Below, piece after piece: positions 1 to 9,555 of a DNA stretch of 9,555 nucleotides (positions are counted from its first letter, which is position 1; each line of letters begins with the position of its first letter). The position numbers were made by a program, and so were the translations under genes. The notes beneath the pieces were generated by a model. The model saw nothing but the letters and a program-made list of their open reading frames with translations, was not told where the DNA came from and did no database searches. The stretch lies in contig JAGHDS010000502.1 of assembly GCA_021159845.1 (NCBI GenBank), forward strand, positions 1 through 9,555. The letters are read 5' to 3'. The stretch is from Anaerolineae bacterium. Lineage in GTDB: Bacteria > Chloroflexota > Anaerolineae > DUEN01.

Positions 1-127
1 CCGCTAACCCCTTCAGCGATAATACCTTCGTAATCGCTGCCGTCAACGTCGTCTTGCCATGATCAATATGGCCAATCGTCCCTACGTTGACATGCGGCTT
101 CGTCCGCTGAAATACCGGCTTGGCCAT
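1..127 (-). CDS. tuf: Elongation factor Tu, N-terminal fragment (runs off the left edge)
   Basis: EF-Tu is the cytoplasmic GTPase that delivers aminoacyl-tRNA to the ribosomal A site. The 42 codons present read MAKPVFQRTKPHVNVGTIGH and onward, typical of the family N-terminus. The P-loop GHIDHGKT lies at residues 19-26 and binds the GTP phosphates; the switch regions and domains 2-3 are outside the window. Ile replaces the more common Val in GH(V/I)DHGKT, a known natural variant. The ATG start is preceded by a strong GGGGAGGA Shine-Dalgarno about 7 nt upstream. The gene lies 72 nt after tRNA-Thr(GGU) on the same strand with no promoter seen between, so co-transcription with the tRNAs is likely, as in the E. 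coli tufB operon. Whether a second tuf copy exists cannot be judged here. Confidence 0.97.
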   Translation of the reverse strand, partial: MAKPVFQRTKPHVNVGTIGHIDHGKTTLTAAITKVLSLKGLA

Positions 128-199
128 TATGCTTTCCTCCCCGCGTCGTCTTTGTCTGATCGCCTGAAAGGCAGTGAAACCATACAATCCCCGTTAAAA

Positions 200-275
200 T
201 GGAGCCCACGATGGGACTTGAACCCATGACCACACCCTTACCAAGGGTGTGCTCTACCGTCTGAGCTACGTGGGC
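200..275 (-). tRNA. tRNA-Thr (anticodon GGU)
   Basis: A full cloverleaf can be drawn. The acceptor stem GCCCACG pairs with CGTGGGC, the anticodon stem CACCC/GGGTG closes loop TTGGTAA (anticodon GGT, reading ACC/ACU), and the T arm ATGGG/CCCAT closes loop TTCAAGT. The discriminator is U and the terminal CCA is encoded, unlike the other two tRNAs here. It is the third tRNA of the cluster and immediately precedes tuf. Confidence 0.97.
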
Positions 276-283
276 ATAAATGT

Positions 284-308
284 CTCAGGCCCGTGAGTCA
301 GACCTGAG
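284..308 (-). other. Hairpin in the tRNA-Tyr to tRNA-Thr(GGU) spacer
   Basis: CTCAGG (transcript sense) pairs with CCTGAG, extended inwards by a G-U and a C-G pair, with a loop of about 9 nt. No U-run follows, so it is not an obvious terminator. It may be a processing or stabilising element of the precursor transcript. It occupies most of the 47-nt spacer, the position where E. coli has a glycine tRNA gene. Confidence 0.4.
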
Positions 309-322
309 GCATTGTCTGTCAG

Positions 323-405
323 TGGGCAGGGAAGGATTCGAACCTCCGAAGGCGTCAGCCAGCTGATTTACAGTCAGCCCCCTTTGTCCACTTGGGTACC
401 TGCCC
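323..405 (-). tRNA. tRNA-Tyr (anticodon GUA)
   Basis: The acceptor stem GGGCAGG pairs with CCTGCCC. The anticodon stem GCTGA/TCAGC closes loop CTGTAAA (anticodon GTA). The long variable arm with a GGC-TGAC-GCC mini-stem is typical of bacterial class II tRNA-Tyr. The T arm GGAGG/CCTTC holds one G-U pair. The discriminator is A and CCA is not encoded (CTG follows), so it must be added by the nucleotidyltransferase. The spacer to the upstream tRNA-Thr(UGU) is 18 nt. Confidence 0.97.
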
Positions 406-423
406 TTATTTCGTTCGCTTAGA

Positions 424-496
424 AGCCGACGGCCGGAATCGAACCGGCAACCACCCGCTTACAAGGCGGGCGCTCTGCCGATTGAGCTACGTCGGC
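424..496 (-). tRNA. tRNA-Thr (anticodon UGU)
   Basis: The acceptor stem GCCGACG pairs with CGTCGGC. The anticodon stem CCCGC/GCGGG closes loop CTTGTAA (anticodon TGT, reading ACA/ACG). The T arm GCCGG/CCGGC closes loop TTCGATT. The discriminator is U and no CCA is encoded (TCT follows). It is the first gene after the promoter at 507-534, with its 5' end about 11 nt beyond the -10 hexamer, so the precursor should have a very short 5' leader. Confidence 0.97.
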
Positions 497-506
497 GCCG
501 CTTCTC

Positions 507-534
507 ATTATACCATATCCCCGTCTTGGGGCAA
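507..534 (-). promoter_or_regulatory. Sigma70-type promoter of the tRNA-Thr/Tyr/Thr-tuf operon
   Basis: Read on the minus strand, a consensus TATAAT -10 (507-512) with an upstream TGG is separated by 16 bp from a -35-like TTGCCC (529-534). The expected start is near position 500-502, about 4-6 nt before the first tRNA. The -35 matches only the TTG of the consensus, and the strong -10 compensates. It gives the tRNA-tuf unit its own start, independent of read-through from rpoC. Confidence 0.75.
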
Positions 535-604
535 AAACTGGGCCTCCTCGTAGCCGCTCACCTCGCGAATAACCCCTTTAAAAGGCGATGGGAGGCTTGA
601 GTTA

Positions 605-650
605 TTGTCCTCTCCCCTCTCCTGTATGCGAGGAGAAAGGGAGAGGACAA
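605..650 (-). terminator. Long palindrome after rpoC; possible transcript-end hairpin or dispersed repeat
   Basis: Perfect 12-bp outer arms (TTGTCCTCTCCC at 605-616 with its complement at 639-650) and perfect 6-bp inner arms (618-623 with 631-636) flank a 7-nt loop, with a 1/2-nt internal bulge. It lies 54 nt past the rpoC stop. No T-run follows on either strand, so it is not a canonical intrinsic terminator. It could protect the rpoBC mRNA 3' end or be a copy of a dispersed palindromic repeat. The arms are nearly pure polypurine/polypyrimidine. The rest of the 497-703 gap holds only the promoter at 507-534. Confidence 0.5.
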
Positions 651-703
651 CACCCAGCCGCTTGCTTGGGAAGGCCGCTCACACCCTATGGGCTCACCTG
701 ACC

Positions 704-3700
704 TTAGGGCGTTTCCTTTGGCTCGTGCCCATTGCCAGAGCCGTCAGGTGAGTCCCCATCAGCATCAGCATCTGTGGTGGATAGCAGCGTTTCACTGGCA
801 TCGAAAGGGGCGTCGCCAAGACCGCCGCTGAACGAGCTTGGCACTTCTCCGAGTAAAGTAGTCGCCTCCCTTTCTCGCTGTGCCGCAGCGGCCTTCTGTG
901 CCTCCGCCTCTCGCGCTCGCCTCAAGCGCTCCTCAAATCCCGTTCCCACAGGGATCAGCTTGCCGATGATAACATTTTCCTTCAGACCGCGCAGCTCATC
1001 CTTGGCGCCTTTGATCGCCGCCTCGGTGAGCACGCGCGTGGTCTCCTGGAAGGATGCTGCGGCCAGGAAGCTCTCTGTATTGAGCGCCGCTTTTGTAATC
1101 CCCAGCAGAACGGTCTCCCCACGCGCGGGGGTCCCGCCCTTTTGCATGATCTTCTCGTTCTCTTCCTCGAACGTGAAGCGGTCAACCAGCTCGCCCGGGA
1201 GGAACTCGCTGTCTCCCGTCGAGCGGACACGGACCTTGCGTAACATCTGGCGGATGATGATCTCGATGTGCTTATCGTGGATGTTCACGCCCTGGGAGCG
1301 ATAGACCTTCTGCACTTCCTCCAGGAGATACATCTGGCACGCATCTCGGCCCTGGATGCGCAACACCTCGCGCGGGTTCTTGGACCCTTCCGTCAATTGA
1401 TCACCGGCCTTGACGTGATCCCCCTTATCCACGCGCAGCCGGGCAGACGGCGGGATCTCCTGTTCCCACTCCTCGGTCTCCTCGCGGCGAATTACAGCCA
1501 TCCAACTGCCTGTGGGTTGTTCCTCGATGAAGACCTGGCCATCCATCCCAGCCAAGACAGGCTCTTGATCCTCTTCCGGGCCGCGGGCGAGCACCGTATC
1601 CTCCTGGACCCGGTCGCCGTCCTCGACGACAATCGTCCATCCCGCCGGGATGTTTACCTCGCGCCGGACCAGTCGAGTGTTAGATATCTTGATCTTGCGC
1701 TGCTCGCCCTCCCAGTAGGTGTCCACCACGCCATCGATCTCGGCGATGACTGCCTCACCCTTGGGAGTGCGTGCCTCGAACAGCTCCTCCACGCGAGGCA
1801 GACCCTGGGTGATGTCCTCCGCGCCGGCCACACCGCCGGTATGGAATGTACGCAACGTGAGCTGCGTGCCCGGCTCGCCGATGGACTGCGCCGCGATGAT
1901 GCCCACCGCCTCGCCCAGGCTGACAAGCCCACCGCGTGCCAGATCGGCACCATAGCACTTGCGGCACAGCCCGTGTTTCGTCTCACAGGTGAGCGGCGAT
2001 CGGACATAGACTCGATCTACCTTGGCGTTTTCGATCAGTGCAACCTCCGCGCGCTCGATCATCACACCCTTCTCGACGATCACCTCACCCGTCTCCGGAT
2101 CGATGACGGGAGCGGCTGTGATGCGGCCCATGATGCGCTCACTGAACGGCTCGCCGATCTCGCTGGAGCTTTCTCGGTTGATCCAGATGCCGGAGCTTGT
2201 GCCGCAGTCCTCTTCGGTGATCATGACATCCTGGGCCACGTCGACCAAGCGGCGCGTCAGGTAACCAGCGTCAGCCGTGCGCAGCGCTGTATCGGCCAGA
2301 CCTTTGCGGGCGCCGTGGGTGCTGAGGAAGTACTCCAAGGCTGACAGCCCTTCCCGGAAGTTGGAGCGGATGGGCAGCGCGATGATACGCCCGGATGGGT
2401 CAGCCATGAGGCCGCGCATCCCCGCTAACTGACGAATTGGTTGGATGCCGCCCTTGGTCGCCCCGCTGGTCGCCATAGCGCCCAGCCCCTCCTTAGGATC
2501 GAAGAGCTTCCGCACCTCCTGCGTGATGGCATCCGTCGCTCGCGTCCACAGCTCTACGACCTTGTTGTATTGCTCCTCTTCCGTAATCAGGCCGCGGCGA
2601 TACTGTCGCTCAGTTTCCTCAACCTCTTTCTCCGTCTCTTCGAGGATCTGGGTCTTTGCCTCGGGCACGTTGATATCGGACACAGCGATCGTGATGCCCG
2701 AGCGGGTCGCGTAGCGGAACCCGATATCCTTGATCTTGTCTACCATCTCGACCGTGCGCTCCGGTCCAAGCCGCTGGTAGCATTCGCCGACCAGCTCATT
2801 CAAAGCCCCTTTGTCCATCGGCTTATTGATGAAGCGGAGCTCGGGGGGCATCTCCATGTTGAACAGAACGCGCCCGACGGTGGTGTCGATGACACCGCTG
2901 AGCTGGACCGTCTCCGGGTTGATCCCCCTTCTCTCTAAGGCTCGTCGTACCTCTTCCCATGCGGCCGGGCCAAACCCGCTGATCTCAAGCATCGCCCTGC
3001 GTCCCTGCCGCACGTGCTCGACGAGCTGGGATAAGGTATGAATGCCAGCCGCCTCCAGAACGCCGCGCACGCGATCACTCAGGTCCAAATACTCCAGGGT
3101 TTCATCGTCCAGCCAGCTATGATACAGGACCTTGATCGGCGCCTGGATGTTGACGATGCCTAGCTCGTACGCCAGGCGGACTTCGTCAAAGTCGGAGAAC
3201 GCTTTCCCGCTCCCCTTAGCCCCAGGCTGCTCGATGGTCATGTAGTAACAGCCGAGCACCATATCCTTGCTGGGGCCGACGATGGGCTCGCCCGAGGCAG
3301 GCTTGAGCAGGTTCTTGGTGGAAAGCATGAACCGACGCGCCTCCTCAACTGCCTTGCTGGAGAGTGGGACGTGCACCGCCATCTGGTCTCCATCGAAGTC
3401 GGCGTTGAAAGCAGCGCAGACCAGCGGGTGGATCTGGATAGCGCTACCCTCGATCAATACCACCTCGAAGGCCTGAATACCCAATCGGTGAAGCGTCGGC
3501 GCCCGGTTGAGCAGCACCGGCCGTTCCTTTGTAATCTCCTCCAGTACATCCCACACCGCCGGGTCCTCGCGGTCGACCATACGCTTGGCGCTCTTGATGT
3601 TGTGAGCATAGTTCTGCTCCACCAAGCTATGCATGACAAAGGGTTTGAACAACTCCAGTGCCATCTTTTTAGGGAGACCGCATTGGTGGAGCTTAAGTTT

Positions 3701-5278
3701 TGGCCCGACGACGATCACAGAGCGACCGGAATAGTCCACGCGCTTACCCAGCAGGTTACGGCGAAATCGCCCTTGTTTACCCTTCAACATGTCGCTCAAG
3801 CTCTTGAGCTTGCGCTTACCGGAGCGGGAGACCATTCGGCCACGGCGACCATTATCGATCAGGCTGTCCACCGCCTCTTGAAGCATCCGCTTCTCGTTAC
3901 GCACGATGACGTCCGGGGCACCCAGGTCCAACAGTCGCTTGAGTCGGTTGTTCCGGTTGATGACACGGCGGTACAGGTCATTCAAATCACTGGTGGCGAA
4001 CCGACCACCGTCCAATTGCACCATCGGCCGCAGGTCGGGCGGGATCACCGGCAGCACTGTCAGGATCATCCACTCCGGCTTGTTGCCTGACTTGCGGAAC
4101 GCCTCCACCACGCGCAGTCGCTTGGCGGCCTTCCGGCGTCGCTGCTTCGACCTCGTGGTGCGGATTTCATGTCGGAGCTCTTTGGCCAGCTTGTTCAAGT
4201 CCAGGTTGGCCACAATCTCCCGGATGGCCTCCGCTCCCATACCAGCTTTGAAGACGTTCCCCCAGCGCTCGGAGAGCTCGCGGTAACGCGTCTCCGTCAG
4301 CAGCTCCATAGGTTGCAGGTTACGTAACTCCTGAACCTCCGCCTCGTGCTGGAGGCGGAGCTGTTCCTTTTGCTCCTCAGCCTCCGTGCGCAATTGCTCG
4401 ATCTCGGCATCTGCTTCCCGGCGCACCTGGTCGCGCTTGGCCTGGATGAGCAGACGTTTATCCTCCTGCTCGGAGCGAATGGCGTCTTCAACCTCGCTTA
4501 ATCGCTCTTGTACAGCCTCATTCAGACGATCGAAGTGCTCTCTGCCCACCACCTCATCGGCGACGAATAGCGGTTCGCTGGCCCACGGCAGGATAATCGT
4601 CTCCCCCAGGAGTTGGCCTTGCCTCTCCTCCAGTTGTGCCTGGAGGGTTTTGGCCACACTGATAATCTCATCCGTCTCTTTAGCAAGCCGATCCTCCAAC
4701 GCGCGTAGCTGCTCTTCCTCTTCTGCATCCAATGCGGCCAACGCCTCGTCACGCCGACTTTCGATCTGCTCGATCTTGACGTTAACCTCTCCCTCCACAC
4801 GCGCGAGCCGAATGGCCAGCTCACGCTCGTGGCGCTGCAATGTGCGCTGCCTGGCGTCCTCATCCACGCGGGTGATGATGTACTGGGCAAAATAGAGCAC
4901 TCGTTCCAGGTTGCGCGGCGAGATATTTAACAACAGCCCCAGTCGGCTGGGCACGCCCTTCACGTACCAGATGTGGGCTACCGGCGAGGCGAGCTCGATA
5001 TGCCCCATGCGCTCGCGACGAACCCGGGATGAGGTCACCTCCACCCCGCACTTCTCGCAGACAATTCCTTTATACCGGATCCGCTTGTATTTGCCGCAAT
5101 AACACTCGTAGTCCTTCGTTGGGCCGAAGATGCGTTCGCAGAACAAGCCATCGCGTTCCGGCCGCAACGTGCGGTAGTTGATGGTCTCGGGCTTTAGAAC
5201 CTCGCCATAGGACCACTCCCTGATCTGCTCGGGAGAGGCGAGCGAGATGCGAATCGCGCTGAAATCATTAACTTTCAC
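704..5278 (-). CDS. rpoC: DNA-directed RNA polymerase subunit beta'
   Basis: This 1,524-residue subunit forms half of the RNA polymerase active cleft. From the N-terminus: zinc site 1 (C59, C61, C74, C77); a charged coiled-coil insertion (about 139-322); clamp and sigma-binding helices (about 435-478); the catalytic NADFDGDQM (625-633, Mg-binding D627/D629/D631); an alpha-CTD-like insertion (about 728-790); bridge-helix region (about 977-1015); zinc site 2 (C1025, C1098, C1105, C1108); trigger-loop motif TQLTLRTFHTGG (1138-1149); barrel-sandwich-like segments (about 1170-1300); the conserved C-terminal core ending about 1455; and an acidic, probably disordered tail. It starts at GTG with AAGGGGG 8 nt upstream; the nearby ATG is out of frame. 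It is longer than E. coli RpoC (1,407) because of the insertions. It follows rpoB by 102 nt with no clear promoter between, so they are probably co-transcribed. Confidence 0.99.
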   Translation of the reverse strand: MKVNDFSAIRISLASPEQIREWSYGEVLKPETINYRTLRPERDGLFCERIFGPTKDYECYCGKYKRIRYKGIVCEKCGVEVTSSRVRRERMGHIELASPVAHIWYVKGVPSRLGLLLNISPRNLERVLYFAQYIITRVDEDARQRTLQRHERELAIRLARVEGEVNVKIEQIESRRDEALAALDAEEEEQLRALEDRLAKETDEIISVAKTLQAQLEERQGQLLGETIILPWASEPLFVADEVVGREHFDRLNEAVQERLSEVEDAIRSEQEDKRLLIQAKRDQVRREADAEIEQLRTEAEEQKEQLRLQHEAEVQELRNLQPMELLTETRYRELSERWGNVFKAGMGAEAIREIVANLDLNKLAKELRHEIRTTRSKQRRRKAAKRLRVVEAFRKSGNKPEWMILTVLPVIPPDLRPMVQLDGGRFATSDLNDLYRRVINRNNRLKRLLDLGAPDVIVRNEKRMLQEAVDSLIDNGRRGRMVSRSGKRKLKSLSDMLKGKQGRFRRNLLGKRVDYSGRSVIVVGPKLKLHQCGLPKKMALELFKPFVMHSLVEQNYAHNIKSAKRMVDREDPAVWDVLEEITKERPVLLNRAPTLHRLGIQAFEVVLIEGSAIQIHPLVCAAFNADFDGDQMAVHVPLSSKAVEEARRFMLSTKNLLKPASGEPIVGPSKDMVLGCYYMTIEQPGAKGSGKAFSDFDEVRLAYELGIVNIQAPIKVLYHSWLDDETLEYLDLSDRVRGVLEAAGIHTLSQLVEHVRQGRRAMLEISGFGPAAWEEVRRALERRGINPETVQLSGVIDTTVGRVLFNMEMPPELRFINKPMDKGALNELVGECYQRLGPERTVEMVDKIKDIGFRYATRSGITIAVSDINVPEAKTQILEETEKEVEETERQYRRGLITEEEQYNKVVELWTRATDAITQEVRKLFDPKEGLGAMATSGATKGGIQPIRQLAGMRGLMADPSGRIIALPIRSNFREGLSALEYFLSTHGARKGLADTALRTADAGYLTRRLVDVAQDVMITEEDCGTSSGIWINRESSSEIGEPFSERIMGRITAAPVIDPETGEVIVEKGVMIERAEVALIENAKVDRVYVRSPLTCETKHGLCRKCYGADLARGGLVSLGEAVGIIAAQSIGEPGTQLTLRTFHTGGVAGAEDITQGLPRVEELFEARTPKGEAVIAEIDGVVDTYWEGEQRKIKISNTRLVRREVNIPAGWTIVVEDGDRVQEDTVLARGPEEDQEPVLAGMDGQVFIEEQPTGSWMAVIRREETEEWEQEIPPSARLRVDKGDHVKAGDQLTEGSKNPREVLRIQGRDACQMYLLEEVQKVYRSQGVNIHDKHIEIIIRQMLRKVRVRSTGDSEFLPGELVDRFTFEEENEKIMQKGGTPARGETVLLGITKAALNTESFLAAASFQETTRVLTEAAIKGAKDELRGLKENVIIGKLIPVGTGFEERLRRAREAEAQKAAAAQREREATTLLGEVPSSFSGGLGDAPFDASETLLSTTDADADGDSPDGSGNGHEPKETP

Positions 5279-5380
5279 GGTAACTACCCCCTTATTGCCC
5301 GGTCACCCTATCGAGAACGTAGAGGCTCTCCATGTGCCATATCCCAATCCTATGCTCTCCCTGGCTCATTCTCACCAATA

Positions 5381-9258
<3,878 letters not shown>

Positions 9259-9262
<4 letters not shown>

Positions 9263-9339
9263 CTTCTCACCCACTCCTTTTGCGCGCAAAAAAACCCACT
9301 CCGGGCGAATGGGTTACTATCGATACGGGAACCTTTCAT
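9259..9339 (-). CDS. Possible 26-residue leader peptide upstream of rpoB (speculative)
   Basis: An ATG frame beginning MKGSRIDSNPF runs through the whole rpoB leader terminator and ribosome-binding site. It ends in TGA overlapping the rpoB start as ATGA. It lies about 50 nt after the predicted transcription start. A translating ribosome would open both the terminator stem and any structure over the rpoB Shine-Dalgarno. The Shine-Dalgarno of the frame itself is weak (AAAG about 6-8 nt upstream), and a frame this short can arise by chance. I know of no named family. Confidence 0.3.
9288..9315 (-). terminator. Intrinsic terminator/attenuator in the rpoB leader
   Basis: On the minus strand AACCCATTC pairs with GAGTGGGTT (nine pairs including one G-U) around a 5-nt loop (GCCCG), and the 3' arm runs into a 7-T tract. 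This is a canonical Rho-independent signal. It lies downstream of the rpoB promoter and ends about 26 nt before the rpoB ATG, so it should act on the rpoB transcript as an attenuator rather than end the upstream transporter gene. Confidence 0.75.
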
Positions 9340-9394
9340 GTGATCTTTACAGAAAAGTAAAACCAAGGCACAACCTTCTATATCGCAACAGGAG

Positions 9395-9423
9395 ATTCTA
9401 GCATACGAATATATTTTTGTCAA
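9395..9423 (-). promoter_or_regulatory. Sigma70-type promoter for rpoBC
   Basis: On the minus strand, a perfect TTGACA (9418-9423), a 17-bp AT-rich spacer and TAGAAT (9395-9400), preceded by TGC (extended -10). The predicted start is near 9388, giving a leader of about 125 nt before rpoB. It is the best promoter match in the window and implies that rpoBC is transcribed independently of the upstream transporter gene. Confidence 0.9.
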
Positions 9424-9477
9424 ACAGAACACACCCTATCGCGCGATGCTTTCTGACCGGCCATGTTGGTCCGCTTT

Positions 9478-9555
9478 CTATTGTGTGTAGAGGTGGCAGC
9501 GGACGGAGTGGCCGGGTTCGACCTCGACGTAGGGGGGGTCTAGCTGGTCGCAGAG
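9478..9555 (-). CDS. Oligopeptide/dipeptide ABC transporter ATP-binding protein, C-terminal end only
   Basis: Only the last 25 residues and the TAG stop are present; the rest lies beyond the right edge. The segment CDQLDPPYVEVEPGHSVRCH, followed by a short LYTQ end, matches the C-terminal extension of Opp/Dpp-type ATPases (oligo_HPY family), whose signature is a P-x-Hydrophobic-x-V-x-PGH-x-V-x-C-H-like tail with a conserved cysteine. Such proteins energise import of peptides or related solutes at the inner face of the membrane. The Walker motifs are not in the window, so which of the paired ATPases (D- or F-type) this is cannot be decided. The stop lies 55 nt upstream of the rpoBC -35 element, and I see no convincing terminator between them. 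Confidence 0.8.
   Translation of the reverse strand, partial: LCDQLDPPYVEVEPGHSVRCHLYTQ

Noticed and set aside
276..322. Remnant of a glycine tRNA in the Tyr-Thr spacer
   Set aside because: The spacer is 47 nt with one hairpin; no acceptor, anticodon or T-arm remnants can be recognised.
394..440. Possible processing structure spanning the 18-nt spacer between tRNA-Thr(UGU) and tRNA-Tyr
   Set aside because: The spacer (406-423) is short and has no self-complementarity beyond the tRNA stems themselves.
499..600. Minus-strand open frame ending in a GYEEAQFLPQDGDMV-like peptide between rpoC and the tRNAs
   Set aside because: No ATG, only an internal GTG near its end, and it runs through the tRNA promoter; most likely chance.
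1268..2344. 358-codon plus-strand open frame antisense to rpoC
   Set aside because: It lies wholly inside the well-conserved rpoC coding region, resembles no protein I recognise, and is the kind of antisense frame expected in GC-rich coding DNA. The same holds for the plus-strand frames at 3371-4090 and 6548-7204.
9263..9289. N-terminal extension of RpoB by nine residues from an in-frame TTG at 9289
   Set aside because: The TTG lies in the T-run of the intrinsic terminator and has no Shine-Dalgarno; the ATG at 9262 has AAGGAG 11 nt upstream.
9424..9477. Terminator for the upstream transporter gene
   Set aside because: Only a 4-bp GACC/GGTC stem and a CGCGCG stretch are visible, with no T-run before the rpoB promoter.

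Overview
The window is almost entirely one minus-strand block of core information-processing genes. In transcription order (right to left) it holds the last 25 codons of an oligopeptide/dipeptide ABC-transporter ATPase, a promoter and structured leader, rpoB (RNA polymerase beta), rpoC (beta'), a strong palindrome, a second promoter, three tRNA genes (Thr-UGU, Tyr-GUA, Thr-GGU), and the first 42 codons of an EF-Tu gene that runs off the left edge. I found no mobile element, CRISPR array, rRNA gene or convincing plus-strand gene. The long plus-strand open frames are antisense shadows of rpoB and rpoC.

The host is bacterial and GC-rich. The EF-Tu N-terminus, the Gram-positive-like Rif-pocket sequence and an RpoC with large lineage-type insertions suggest a Chloroflexota-like organism. 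That is an inference from resemblance, not proven here. rpoB is not preceded by rplJ/rplL as in most bacteria. It sits behind a transporter gene and has its own near-consensus promoter (TTGACA, 17 bp, TAGAAT with an extended -10).

The rpoB leader (about 125 nt) is the most suggestive regulatory region. It contains an intrinsic terminator just upstream of the rpoB ribosome-binding site. A 9-nt direct repeat would let the 5' arm of that terminator pair instead with the rpoB Shine-Dalgarno region. A 26-codon open frame spans the whole structure and ends in an ATGA overlap with the rpoB start. Together these would fit attenuation or translational control of RNA polymerase synthesis.

Both large subunits carry all conserved catalytic and zinc-binding motifs, plus unusual insertions. 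RpoC has a coiled-coil hairpin of about 180 residues in the clamp, and, after the active-site domain, a segment of about 60 residues that closely resembles the C-terminal DNA-binding domain of the alpha subunit. RpoB has a helical insertion of about 140 residues with a repeated EWL-x2-RG-like motif. The alpha-CTD-like domain inside beta' is the most interesting observation.

Downstream of rpoC, the tRNA-Thr(UGU), tRNA-Tyr, tRNA-Thr(GGU), tuf order matches the E. coli thrU-tyrU-glyT-thrT-tufB operon minus the glycine tRNA. It has its own promoter, which would start transcription only a few bases before the first tRNA.
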